From Paraprevotella sp. (GTDB taxonomy: Bacteria > Bacteroidota > Bacteroidia > Bacteroidales > Bacteroidaceae), in contig JAGBUF010000173.1 in the NCBI GenBank assembly GCA_017630975.1, forward strand, positions 1 to 7,219: a DNA stretch of 7,219 bases. The letters run 5' to 3'. The notes under the pieces were generated by a model, which worked only from the letters and a program-made list of their open reading frames with translations, was not told the origin of the DNA and searched no databases. Shown here piece by piece: positions 1 through 6,892 of this stretch. The first letter of the stretch is position 1. Each line of letters opens with the position of its first letter. Position numbers and translations under genes: made by a program.

Positions 1-32
1 GGGGGTCGTTGGTTCAAGCCCATCCTGAAGCG
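1..32 (+). tRNA. 3' end of a tRNA gene (truncated by the window edge)
   Basis: The first 32 bases fit the variable loop, T arm and 3' acceptor strand of a tRNA. The T loop TTCAAGC lies at 13-19. It is flanked by GTTGG (8-12) and CCATC (20-24), which pair at four of five positions with one T-T mismatch. The 3' acceptor strand CTGAAGC is at 25-31 and the discriminator G at 32. CCA is not encoded, and a strong terminator follows two bases later, as expected at the end of a tRNA transcript. The anticodon lies outside the window, so the amino acid cannot be read. A G discriminator and the variable-loop sequence GGGTC would suit tRNA-Asp or tRNA-Asn, but this is only a guess. Confidence 0.68.
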
Positions 33-33
33 C

Positions 34-67
34 AAAACGCATTTGTCCATTGACAGATGCGTTTTTT
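34..67 (+). terminator. Intrinsic terminator of the tRNA transcript
   Basis: A 14-bp stem (34-47 with 52-65, one T-G wobble) closes a 4-base loop CATT. It is followed by a run of six T (62-67). The hairpin starts immediately after the tRNA discriminator base and has the classic Rho-independent form. Confidence 0.85.
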
Positions 68-388
68 GTTTTACCTACCACTGATTTAAGGGCGAACATC
101 TTCACGCGAAAAAACAACACATGCTCCACCCCACAATATCCTTGGGAAAAGACACCTATAAAAATAGTTCTATCAGCAACCATCTATGGTAAAAACGCCC
201 TGAAAATTGACGTTTTTAAACTTATTTTTACGATTTTGCAAGGACGAAAATACCGTTTTTACATGAAATATTGACTTTTTACCCCAATATTTACAATTTT
301 ATCCCACCACATAGGTATATAACCTCAAAAACAAATTAGTTTCAATTTTAAGTACGAAATTTGCATCGAAATTAAACATTAATCGTTT
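68..388. other. AT-rich intergenic region without a gene
   Basis: This stretch between the tRNA terminator and the acyl-CoA synthetase holds no convincing gene. A 74-codon open frame at 50-274 starts inside the terminator hairpin, has no recognisable domain and no ribosome binding site. The region does hold a weak 7-bp AT-rich hairpin (191-197 with 211-217, then T-rich) and a palindrome at 266-292. A degenerate -7-like GAAATTTG lies at 356-363, about 25 bases before the synthetase start codon, but no matching -33 TTTG is found at the usual distance. The promoter of the synthetase is therefore unassigned. Confidence 0.6.
266..292. repeat. Palindrome, possible operator upstream of the acyl-CoA synthetase
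   Basis: AAATATTG (266-273) and CAATATTT (285-292) are perfect 8-base inverted repeats separated by 11 bases. An overlapping imperfect direct repeat is also present: 268-285 and 287-305 share the pattern ATATT-AC-TTTTA-CCC. The spacing puts the two half-sites about two helical turns apart (19 bases centre to centre), which would suit a dimeric regulator. In an AT-rich region chance palindromes are common, so the regulatory role is inference only. Confidence 0.3.
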
Positions 389-2041
389 ATGAAACACTAT
401 CTGAATTTTGCGGAAAACGCAATCAAAAGCAACTGGGATTTGCCTGCATTCACAAATTACGGCAAAAACACATTTACTTTCGGACAAGTAGCCGAGCAAA
501 TTGAGAAATTACATATTATATTCCAACTTTTGGATATTCAAAAAGGAGACAAAGCGACTCTTTGCGCCAAAAACTCGGGAGAATGGGCGATTTCTTTGCT
601 CAGTATTACCTCTTATGATGGCGTAGCAGTTCCTTTATTGAATGACTTCCTACCTTCTATCGTTCAGAGATTGTGCAACCACTCTGACAGCAAGATCATC
701 TTTACTGAAGACGTAATTTGGGAAAAGATGGACGCCAATGAATTGCCAAACATCAAGGTTGCCATCAATACCGCTGATTTCAGCATCCTTTATATTAATG
801 ACGAGAAGTGGACAATAGAAACCTTTGCTCAAGAGGCAGAAAAAGTATTCAACGAACGTTTCCCAAAAGGTGTAAAGCCGGAACACGTAAGTTATCCTAC
901 CGGTAATTTGGACGAGGTAGAATTGATCAACTACACATCAGGAACAACCAGCGATCCTAAGGGCGTCATGCTGACTGCTCGCAACATCAGTTCCAATATT
1001 CAATTTGCCATCACAGAGATTCCATGCAAGAGAGGATGGACCATTGTATCCATGCTTCCATTGGGACACCTCTATGGTTTCGCATTCGAATTCCTATACC
1101 CATTCGCATCAGGATGCCACATCTACTTCCTGGGAAAGACTCCTACTCCTACCTTATTAATTAAGGCCTTGTCAGAAGTGAAACCATATATCCTCATCAC
1201 TGTTCCTTTGGTGGTAGAGAAGATTTTCAAGGGAAAGGTAATGCCTACATTGAACAAGCCTTTGATGAAAGTGTTGCTGAGCATCCCATTCCTGAACAAT
1301 GTCATTTACGGTTCAGTTCGTAAGAAACTCATCAATACATTCGGAGGATTCCTGGAACATGGTCTTGTAGTGGGTGGTGCTGCCATCAACGAAAAAGTAG
1401 AAAAACTGATGCGCCGCATGAAGTTCCCTTATACCGTAGGTTATGGTATGACAGAGTGTGGACCGCTGATTGGTTATAGCGACTGGAAGAAATTTGCTCT
1501 TCGCTCTTGCGGACGCCCCGTAACAGGTATGGAAGTGCGTATTGACTCTGAAAACCCCAGAAGTAAAGTGGGCGAAATTCAAGTGAAAGGCGACAATGTC
1601 ATGATGGGTTATTACAAAAATCCGGAAGCAACAAAAGCCACCTTTACCGAAGATGGTTGGATGAAGACCGGCGACCTGGGTATTATCGACGCCAAAGGCA
1701 ATATCTACATCAAAGGACGCAGCAAAAATATGATTCTCGGACAAAATGGACAGAATATTTATCCGGAAGAAATTGAGGACAAGTTGAACAGTATGCCTCT
1801 TGTAACTGAATCCATCGTTGTCAGCAGAGCCAACCGCCTTGTTGCCCTCATCGTTCCTGACATGGACGCTTTCAAAACTTTGGAAGAAAACACCAAGAGC
1901 ATTGAGGAAATCATGGAAGAATACGTGAATGAGGTTAACGAACAAATGCCGGGATACAGCAAGTTGAAAGGCTATGAACTCCGTGAGGAGCCATTTGAAA
2001 AGACTCCGAAACGCAGTATTAAACGTTTCCTCTATTCTTAA
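389..2041 (+). CDS. AMP-forming acyl-CoA synthetase (long-chain fatty-acid-CoA ligase-like)
   Basis: This 550-residue protein belongs to the ANL (AMP-binding) superfamily. It probably activates a fatty or other carboxylic acid with ATP and transfers it to CoA in the cytoplasm. Core motifs are visible in order: the phosphate-binding loop YTSGTTSDPKGV (182-193), LPLGHLYG (223-230), VVGGAA (327-332), YGMTECGPL (352-360), MKTGDL (425-430) and the hinge region GRSKNMI with NIYPEEIE (443-462). Length is normal for the family. The C-terminus ends just after KTPKRSIKRF, where the usual motif-A10 lysine seems to be replaced by Ser543 when aligned by eye. The ATG at 389 is the first in frame and gives a sensible N-terminus; no strong ribosome binding site is seen, which is normal in Bacteroidota. 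A terminator follows directly, so the gene is probably monocistronic. The substrate cannot be read from sequence; long-chain fatty acid is the family-level guess. Confidence 0.88.
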   Translation: MKHYLNFAENAIKSNWDLPAFTNYGKNTFTFGQVAEQIEKLHIIFQLLDIQKGDKATLCAKNSGEWAISLLSITSYDGVAVPLLNDFLPSIVQRLCNHSDSKIIFTEDVIWEKMDANELPNIKVAINTADFSILYINDEKWTIETFAQEAEKVFNERFPKGVKPEHVSYPTGNLDEVELINYTSGTTSDPKGVMLTARNISSNIQFAITEIPCKRGWTIVSMLPLGHLYGFAFEFLYPFASGCHIYFLGKTPTPTLLIKALSEVKPYILITVPLVVEKIFKGKVMPTLNKPLMKVLLSIPFLNNVIYGSVRKKLINTFGGFLEHGLVVGGAAINEKVEKLMRRMKFPYTVGYGMTECGPLIGYSDWKKFALRSCGRPVTGMEVRIDSENPRSKVGEIQVKGDNVMMGYYKNPEATKATFTEDGWMKTGDLGIIDAKGNIYIKGRSKNMILGQNGQNIYPEEIEDKLNSMPLVTESIVVSRANRLVALIVPDMDAFKTLEENTKSIEEIMEEYVNEVNEQMPGYSKLKGYELREEPFEKTPKRSIKRFLYS

Positions 2042-2052
2042 ACAAGAATATC

Positions 2053-2100
2053 AATCCCGACTTCCTATGTGTGATGCGAAGTCGGGATTTTTTTATTTTT
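2053..2100 (+). terminator. Intrinsic terminator of the acyl-CoA synthetase gene
   Basis: A perfect 12-bp stem (2053-2064 with 2078-2089, core ATCCCGACTTC) closes a 13-base loop. The T-rich tract runs over 2088-2100. It starts 11 bases after the stop codon of the synthetase and separates it from the LytTR gene. Confidence 0.88.
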
Positions 2101-2109
2101 TGAGGTCCT

Positions 2110-2144
2110 TTTGTGGATTGTTTAGAAGTTTTTTTGTACTTTCG
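2110..2144 (+). promoter_or_regulatory. Candidate Bacteroides-type promoter for the LytTR gene
   Basis: TTTG at 2110-2113 could be the -33 element. TACTTTCG at 2137-2144 matches the -7 consensus TAnnTTTG at all fixed positions but one. The spacer of 23 bases is longer than the usual 19-21, which weakens the call. Transcription would start near 2151, about 24 bases before the start codon. The position just after the upstream terminator fits an independent unit. Confidence 0.42.
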
Positions 2145-2174
2145 GCCAACAAAAACTTATCATCCGGAAAGGAA

Positions 2175-3038
2175 ATGAACTTCTTTGATCAACTCATACC
2201 CCGTTATTTGCTGACCAAGCGCAACCAAGTACTGATGGTGACATCAGCTGCGGCACTTGCGTTGATTTTCATTATCATTTACAAACCATTCGGTTCCGGT
2301 CAATGGGGCGACAACATGGAAGTGTCTGATTTCATGTTCTTTATATACTCCTTACTGATTGTCCTTTTGGGCATGTCCATCGTAGCCCTTAGTCGCATAG
2401 CGATGTTTCAATATACCAAAAAACACGAAATCACTTACCTTAGTTATGGCATTTGGGTTTTTGTGGAATTAGTAATGATGGCTGTTGCCTATACGATTTG
2501 CTGCTTGATTTCCGGAACACAATCCGACACTTGGTCAGCTTTCAACAAGGCTCTTTACCATTCCTCACTCACATTATTCATACCTTATATTATTATCATT
2601 ACCACTCTATCCCTACAGGATAAAAACAAGCGATTGCAACAGATGGAAGAAGACTTGGACCAAGCCGCATTGCAGAAAGCAGCTGGAAAAAGTTTGATTT
2701 CTTTTTATGATGATAGGGGCGAACTGCAACTCTCTGTCACCAAAGAAAACCTCCTATACATTGAGGCTGCCGATAACTACGTGCAGATATGGTACATGAA
2801 AAACAACCTTCCTAAGAAACAGATATTACGTAACACACTCAAACGCACAGAAGAGTTGTTGGCACCCACCAATATCATGAGATGTCACCGCGGTTATATG
2901 GTCAACATGGAACAAGTGAAGGTTTTACGACGCGAAAAGGAAGGATTCTATTTGGAACTGGGTATCAACAACGTTCCAGACATTCCCGTTTCAAAGACAT
3001 ACGGCAAGTCGGTGCTCAAATGGCTGGCATTGTCATAA
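2175..3038 (+). CDS. Membrane-anchored LytTR-family transcriptional regulator
   Basis: The 287-residue protein has an N-terminal membrane part and a C-terminal LytTR DNA-binding domain. Four hydrophobic segments are seen at about residues 18-37, 51-72, 87-113 and 130-147. A short charged, probably helical linker follows (148-170). The LytTR domain (about 178-285) carries the typical LLYIEAADNYVQIW, RNTLKRTEELL and MRCHRGYMVN patterns. There is no receiver domain and no histidine kinase part, so it looks like a one-component regulator that could sense a membrane or envelope signal directly; its ligand and targets are unknown. The start at 2175 is chosen because GGAAAGGAA precedes it and the hydrophobic region follows naturally. 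The open frame extends upstream to 1974, but that would overlap the synthetase gene and run through its terminator, and would add an implausible 67-residue extension. The gene converges on pnp. Confidence 0.85.
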   Translation: MNFFDQLIPRYLLTKRNQVLMVTSAAALALIFIIIYKPFGSGQWGDNMEVSDFMFFIYSLLIVLLGMSIVALSRIAMFQYTKKHEITYLSYGIWVFVELVMMAVAYTICCLISGTQSDTWSAFNKALYHSSLTLFIPYIIIITTLSLQDKNKRLQQMEEDLDQAALQKAAGKSLISFYDDRGELQLSVTKENLLYIEAADNYVQIWYMKNNLPKKQILRNTLKRTEELLAPTNIMRCHRGYMVNMEQVKVLRREKEGFYLELGINNVPDIPVSKTYGKSVLKWLALS

Positions 3039-3061
3039 ATACTTTTAAGCATAAGAATAAA

Positions 3062-3091
3062 AAAAATCCGCTGTGACTACAGCGGATTTTT
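3062..3091. terminator. Bidirectional terminator between the LytTR gene and pnp
   Basis: A perfect 13-bp stem (3062-3074 with 3079-3091, core ATCCGCTGT) closes the 4-base loop GACT. An A-run on the left and a T-run on the right flank the GC-rich core, so it can end transcripts on both strands. It lies between the two converging stop codons at 3038 and 3111. Confidence 0.85.
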
Positions 3092-3110
3092 ATGTGAAAA
3101 TATCTTTGGA

Positions 3111-5342
3111 TTATTCTTCTACAGAAGTTTGGTTCTCTTGGCGAGGACGACGCTCGCGACGTTCACCTCTTTCGGGACGTTCACGACGAGGACGCTCAAC
3201 ATAACCTTCAGGTTTCTCCAACAACACACGACGTGACAATTTGAATTTACCGGTCTTTTGGTCGATGTCCACCAATTTTACTTGGATGTGATCACCCTCC
3301 TTCAAACCAGCTTCTTCCACTGTTTCCAAACGCTTCCAGTCGATCTCTGAGATGTGCAACAAACCGTCACGACCACTCATGAATTCAACAAAAGCACCGT
3401 ATGGCATGATGCTACGAACTACACCGTCATACACCTCGCCTACTTCAGGAACAGCTACAATGGCTTTAACCTTACCCAATGCTGCATCAATAATCTCCTT
3501 GTTGGCACCGCTCACTTGAACAACACCTACACCGTTTGCTTCCTCAATGGTAATCACAGCACCCGTTTCTTCTTGGATGCCTTGGATTATCTTACCACCA
3601 GGACCAATCACTGCACCGATAAATTCTTTCGGAATAGTAATTTGAACAATGCGAGGAACATGAGGTTTCAAATCGGCACGCGGTTCAGCCATACATTCGG
3701 TAATCTTACCCAAAATGTGCTCACGAGCTTCCTTAGCCTGCATCAACGCTTTTTCCAAGATTTCATAGCTCAAACCATCACACTTGATATCCATTTGAGT
3801 GGCTGTCAAACCATCCTTTGTACCGGTGGTCTTGAAGTCCATATCACCCAAGTGGTCCTCATCGCCCAAGATGTCTGAAAGCACTGCATATTTGTCTTCT
3901 CCCGGATTCTTAATCAATCCCATTGCAATACCGCTGACAGGTTTCTTCATCGGCACACCGGCATCCATCAACGCCAATGTTCCGGCACATACCGTTGCCA
4001 TTGAAGATGAACCGTTAGATTCCAAAATATCTGATACCACACGTACTGTGTAAGGATAATCAGCAGGAATCTGACCCTTCAAACCGCGCCATGCCAAATG
4101 ACCATGACCGATTTCACGACGACCTACACCACGTTGTGCCTTCGCCTCACCTGTTGAGAACGGAGGGAAGTTATAGTGCAACAAGAAACGCATCTTGCTT
4201 TGATCCAATGCATCGTCAACAATCTTCTCGTCCAACTTGGTACCCAATGTACAAGTAGACAAAGATTGAGTTTCACCACGGGTGAAGATAGAAGATCCAT
4301 GAGGACCCGGGAGAGGACTTACCTCACACCAAATCGGGCGGATTTCAGTGGTTGTACGTCCATCCAAACGCTTACCTTCGTCCAATACACAACGGCGCAT
4401 CGCATCACGCTCAACGTCATGGTAGTAACGATCGATCAATGCATTCTTCTCAGCCAGCTCGTCTTCTGACAACTCTGCATGAGCCTCAGCATATGCCAAC
4501 TTGAAGTTTTCACGGATTTCCATGAAAGCCTCACCACGAGCATGCTTGTCACGATTACCCTCTTGAGCAATCTTATAAGCATCTGCATAGCAAGCGTTGT
4601 GGCACTCTTGACGCAACTCTTCGTCGTTGATTTCGTGGCAATATTCACGTTTTACTTCCTTGCCTACCTCTTTTTCTAATTCTTTTTGCAAGCGGCACAT
4701 CGGTTTGATGGCTTCATGAGCAACTTTCAAAGCATTCAACAAGTCTTGCTCGCTCACTTCTTTCATCTCACCTTCCACCATCATGATATTGTCCTCAGTA
4801 GCACCTACCATGATGTCCATATCGGCTTCTTCCAACTGGGCAAAAGTAGGATTCACTACATACTCACCATTGATACGTGCAACACGCACCTCAGAGATAG
4901 GACCTTCGAAAGGAATATCTGACACTGCCAAAGCCGCTGAAGCTGCAAAACCAGCCAATGCATCGGGCATATCAACACCGTCGGCAGAGTACAAAATAAC
5001 ATTCACATACACCTCAGCATGATAGTTGCTCGGGAAAAGTGGACGCAACGCACGGTCTACCAAACGGCAAGTCAGAATTTCTTAGTCTGAAGCTTTACCC
5101 TCACGCTTAGTGAATCCGCCCGGGAAACGACCCGCTGCTGAAAACTTTTCTCTGTACTCTACCTGCAAAGGCATAAAATCTGTTCCGGGAACGGCATCTT
5201 TAGCGGCACAAACAGTGGCCAAAAGCATGGTGTTGCCCATTGTGAGCATCACAGCTCCATCGGCTTGTTTTGCCAATTTCCCGGTCTCGATGCTGATGGT
5301 TCTTCCATCAGGCAATTCGACTGTTTTCTTAATTACATTCAT
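3111..5342 (-). pseudogene. pnp: Polynucleotide phosphorylase (PNPase), interrupted by one in-frame stop codon
   Basis: PNPase degrades RNA 3' to 5' with phosphate, in the cytoplasm and often with the RNA degradosome. The frame runs 743 codons from the ATG at 5342 ([14 protein letters not shown]) to the TAA at 3111, a normal length, but codon 87 is TAA (5082-5084). Before it the frame gives GKASD, after it [17 protein letters not shown] in the same frame, so a single base change in a codon expected to be Tyr explains the break. Using that full numbering, the first RNase PH domain is split by the stop. A helical domain follows, then the second RNase PH domain with GSSS (444-447) and the catalytic aspartates of [10 protein letters not shown] (494 and 500). 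A KH domain (GPGG at 580-583), an S1 domain (about 634-706) and an Arg/Glu-rich tail (about 714-743) complete it. The upstream piece alone (86 residues) would be inactive. The downstream piece (3111-5063 if begun at TTG codon 94) lacks part of the first core domain. The gene is otherwise undecayed, so sequence error or a very recent mutation is likely. Confidence 0.93.
5082..5084 (-). other. pnp: Premature TAA stop in pnp
   Basis: The coding strand reads GCT TCA GAC TAA GAA ATT CTG. Reading frame and conserved protein sequence continue unchanged on both sides. Replacing the base at 5082 (T on the plus strand) by A or G would give TAT or TAC, Tyr, which I expect here from Bacteroides PNPases (SDYEIL). 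Confidence 0.92.
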
Positions 5343-5355
5343 CTTTATATCAAAT

Positions 5356-5372
5356 ATTATTGCATCAATAAT
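5356..5372 (-). promoter_or_regulatory. Small hairpin in the pnp leader
   Basis: On the minus strand ATTATTG, a 3-base loop ATG and CAATAAT form a perfect 7-bp stem. It ends 13 bases before the pnp start codon and would sit at or near the 5' end of the mRNA if the -7 element at 5378-5385 is used. It is AT-rich and therefore weak. It might equally be a DNA palindrome. Confidence 0.3.
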
Positions 5373-5377
5373 TCAGG

Positions 5378-5385
5378 CAAAAATA
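5378..5385 (-). promoter_or_regulatory. Candidate -7 element of the pnp promoter
   Basis: On the minus strand the bases read TATTTTTG, a full match to TAnnTTTG. No TTTG is found at the expected -33 distance, so this is a half-supported promoter. The predicted start of transcription near 5371 would leave a leader of about 29 bases. Confidence 0.35.
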
Positions 5386-5463
5386 ACTATAAATATTGAT
5401 AAATCAGGGATAAAGCCATAAAAAATGAGTTTTTATACGCTTTTTTCACAAAAAAGATGGGGT

Positions 5464-5498
5464 TTTGGCTTTCACAACCACAGAATCGGCTATCTTTG
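5464..5498 (+). promoter_or_regulatory. Candidate Bacteroides-type promoter for the lipoprotein gene
   Basis: TATCTTTG at 5491-5498 is a perfect -7 match, and TTTG at 5464-5467 is a possible -33. The spacer is 23 bases, longer than usual. Transcription would begin near 5505, about 18 bases before the ATG at 5523. This supports that start codon over the in-frame ATG at 5457, which lies upstream of the promoter. AT-only inverted repeats (5418-5436, 5440-5456) lie just upstream. Confidence 0.55.
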
Positions 5499-5522
5499 TC
5501 TGACAAAATAACACATACAAAC

Positions 5523-6677
5523 ATGAATCGAATATTGTACGCCATCATGACAATAGGCATCCTGCTCAGTGCCTGTCAAGACACCCGAACCTTTGAGGTC
5601 AACGGACAAATCACATCTGCCGAAGACAAAATCATTTATCTGGAGGCTCTTACACTCAGCGGTATCAGTCCCATCGACTCTGCTCGATTGGATAAAGACG
5701 GGGAATTCAGTTTTCAGTTAAACAGTCCGGAAGGACCGGAATTTTTCCGACTTCGCATCGACCAACATATTGTCAACCTTTGCATTGATTCCACCGAGCA
5801 AATCAACGTCACTGCCGATTACTCCAACATGAGTACCGACTATGATATCAAAGGGTCATACAATTGTGAACGGATGAAAGAACTTGCCTTTTTACAGATG
5901 AAACTGGAAAACGAAATCAATGGCGTTCTTGCCCATAAAAGCGTATCCAACGAAGAAAAAACGCGCATCATCAACGAAAAGGTGGAACATTATAAAAATA
6001 AACTAAAAAAGGAATACATATTGGAAGACCCCGGTGCTCCATACGCTTACTTTGCTCTGTTTCAAACCATTGGCGGTCGGCTAATTTTCAACCCCATAGA
6101 CGACCCGGAAGACATCAAATTCGTGGGTGCAGTAGCTACAGCCTGGGATGCGCACTACCCCACTTCTATCAGAACGGAAAACCTGCGCAACATCACCTTG
6201 CAAGGCCGTAAGAACATCCGTCCTCGCACACCACTTGCTTTGGAAGGATTGAATCCGGAACAGATCTCCACCACCGGCATCATTGACATCGAACTGCCGG
6301 ACAAGAATGGCGAGATGCGCTCATTGTCCGCTATCAAAAACAAGGTTGTACTATTGGATTTCACCGCTTACTCCCTACCGGAATCCGGCACACGTATCAT
6401 GCAGATGAGGGAACTGTATCAGAAATACCATACAAAGGGACTGGAAATCTACCAAATCTCCATTGACCCCAGCGAGCATTATTGGAAAACCGCTTGTTCA
6501 CAACTCCCATGGATTTGTGTATACGACCGCAATGGGGAAGACTCTGAATACATCCGCACCTACCAGATTTACCGCCTGCCTTCGTATTTCCTGATCAACA
6601 GGCAGGGCGATCTTGTGGCACGTGATGCACAAATCAACGATCTGGAAACCACCATCAAGAAATTGCTAAGGAATTAA
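5523..6677 (+). CDS. Lipoprotein with DUF4369-like N-terminus and cysteine-less thioredoxin-fold domain
   Basis: The 384-residue protein begins with a lipoprotein signal peptide: MNR, a hydrophobic stretch and the lipobox LSAC, with Cys18 as the lipidated residue. It is therefore placed in the cell envelope. Residues about 23-110 resemble DUF4369 (FEVNGQI, IYLEAL, SPIDSARLDKDGEFSF), which in Bacteroidota often precedes TlpA/AhpC-type domains. A charged helical stretch follows (about 118-165). The C-terminal part (about 252-384) looks like a thioredoxin fold: VVLLDFTAYS (275-284), ISIDPS, and RLPSYFLINRQG (351-362) with the usual cis-proline at 353. At the place of the redox CxxC motif the protein has LPES (285-288), so it should not act as a thiol-disulfide reductase. 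Other cysteines are at 87, 115, 325 and 332. The start at 5523 is fixed by the signal peptide and promoter position; an upstream in-frame ATG at 5457 would bury the signal peptide. It is divergent from pnp and has no clear terminator of its own. Its function is unknown. Confidence 0.85.
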   Translation: MNRILYAIMTIGILLSACQDTRTFEVNGQITSAEDKIIYLEALTLSGISPIDSARLDKDGEFSFQLNSPEGPEFFRLRIDQHIVNLCIDSTEQINVTADYSNMSTDYDIKGSYNCERMKELAFLQMKLENEINGVLAHKSVSNEEKTRIINEKVEHYKNKLKKEYILEDPGAPYAYFALFQTIGGRLIFNPIDDPEDIKFVGAVATAWDAHYPTSIRTENLRNITLQGRKNIRPRTPLALEGLNPEQISTTGIIDIELPDKNGEMRSLSAIKNKVVLLDFTAYSLPESGTRIMQMRELYQKYHTKGLEIYQISIDPSEHYWKTACSQLPWICVYDRNGEDSEYIRTYQIYRLPSYFLINRQGDLVARDAQINDLETTIKKLLRN

Positions 6678-6683
6678 TTAATC

Positions 6684-6769
6684 AATGATACGATATCCAT
6701 TGGGCGCACAAGTAGAGATACTGAGCGGAGAGATACTTCTGGGGAATGAGTAAACATTGAAGACTTGTG
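6684..6769. repeat. Short repeats in the lipoprotein-greA intergenic region
   Basis: After the lipoprotein gene there is a gene-free region (6678-6934). AGAGATACT occurs twice (6714-6722 and 6729-6737, period 15). The inverted 7-mers CACAAGT (6707-6713) and ACTTGTG (6763-6769) enclose it, and an imperfect hairpin based on CAATG/CATTG lies at about 6684-6702. None has a T-run behind it, so they do not look like terminators. They may be chance or a folded 3' UTR. Confidence 0.25.
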
Positions 6770-6795
6770 TAAGGGATATAAAAAATCATAAAAAC

Positions 6796-6827
6796 TTTGT
6801 GGGATAAAATTTAAAAGACTACCTTTG
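6796..6827 (+). promoter_or_regulatory. Bacteroides-type promoter upstream of greA
   Basis: TTTG (6796-6799) and TACCTTTG (6820-6827) match both elements of the primary Bacteroides sigma-factor consensus exactly, with a 20-base spacer in the normal range. Transcription would start near 6834, giving a leader of about 100 bases before the greA ATG. Confidence 0.8.
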
Positions 6828-6851
6828 CACAAGTTGATAGAAGATAAAGGT

Positions 6852-6892
6852 AAAAGGGTTCCGGCTGAAAGAGCCGGAATTCTTTTGTTTTT
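6852..6892 (+). terminator. Terminator-like hairpin inside the greA leader
   Basis: A 15-bp stem (6852-6866 with 6872-6886, two G-T wobbles; core TTCCGGCT/AGCCGGAA) closes a 5-base loop GAAAG. A T-rich stretch overlaps its 3' side and runs to 6892. It lies about 20 bases downstream of the predicted greA transcription start and about 40 bases before the start codon. It could end a short RNA of about 50-60 bases, act as an attenuator, or stop read-through from the lipoprotein gene. Confidence 0.7.

Noticed and set aside
191..217. AT-rich hairpin AAAAACG/CGTTTTT as a second terminator
   Set aside because: The stem has only two G-C pairs and a 13-base loop, so it is too weak to call beside the strong terminator at 34-67.
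50..274. A 74-codon plus-strand open frame after the tRNA
   Set aside because: It begins inside the terminator hairpin, has low-complexity AT-driven composition, no recognisable domain and no ribosome binding site.
356..363. GAAATTTG as the promoter -7 of the acyl-CoA synthetase
   Set aside because: It lacks the TA of the consensus and has no TTTG at the expected upstream distance.
1313..1945. A 210-codon minus-strand open frame opposite the acyl-CoA synthetase
   Set aside because: It lies wholly within a gene with clear family motifs, and its protein (rich in Phe and His) resembles no family, as expected of an antisense shadow.
1974..2174. Upstream extension of the LytTR reading frame
   Set aside because: It overlaps the end of the synthetase gene and reads through its terminator and the candidate promoter; ATG 2175 has a ribosome-binding-like GGAAAGGAA.
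3354..3878. A 174-codon plus-strand open frame opposite pnp, and several shorter ones nearby
   Set aside because: The opposite strand encodes well-conserved PNPase domains; the Asn/Thr/His-rich translation is typical of a reverse-strand shadow.
5082..5084. Programmed stop-codon readthrough or codon reassignment in pnp
   Set aside because: TAA is the normal stop of neighbouring genes here, no recoding structure was recognised, and PNPase is not known to be recoded; a point mutation or error is simpler.
5457..5522. Upstream in-frame start for the lipoprotein at 5457
   Set aside because: It lies before the predicted promoter and would put 22 residues before a complete lipoprotein signal peptide.
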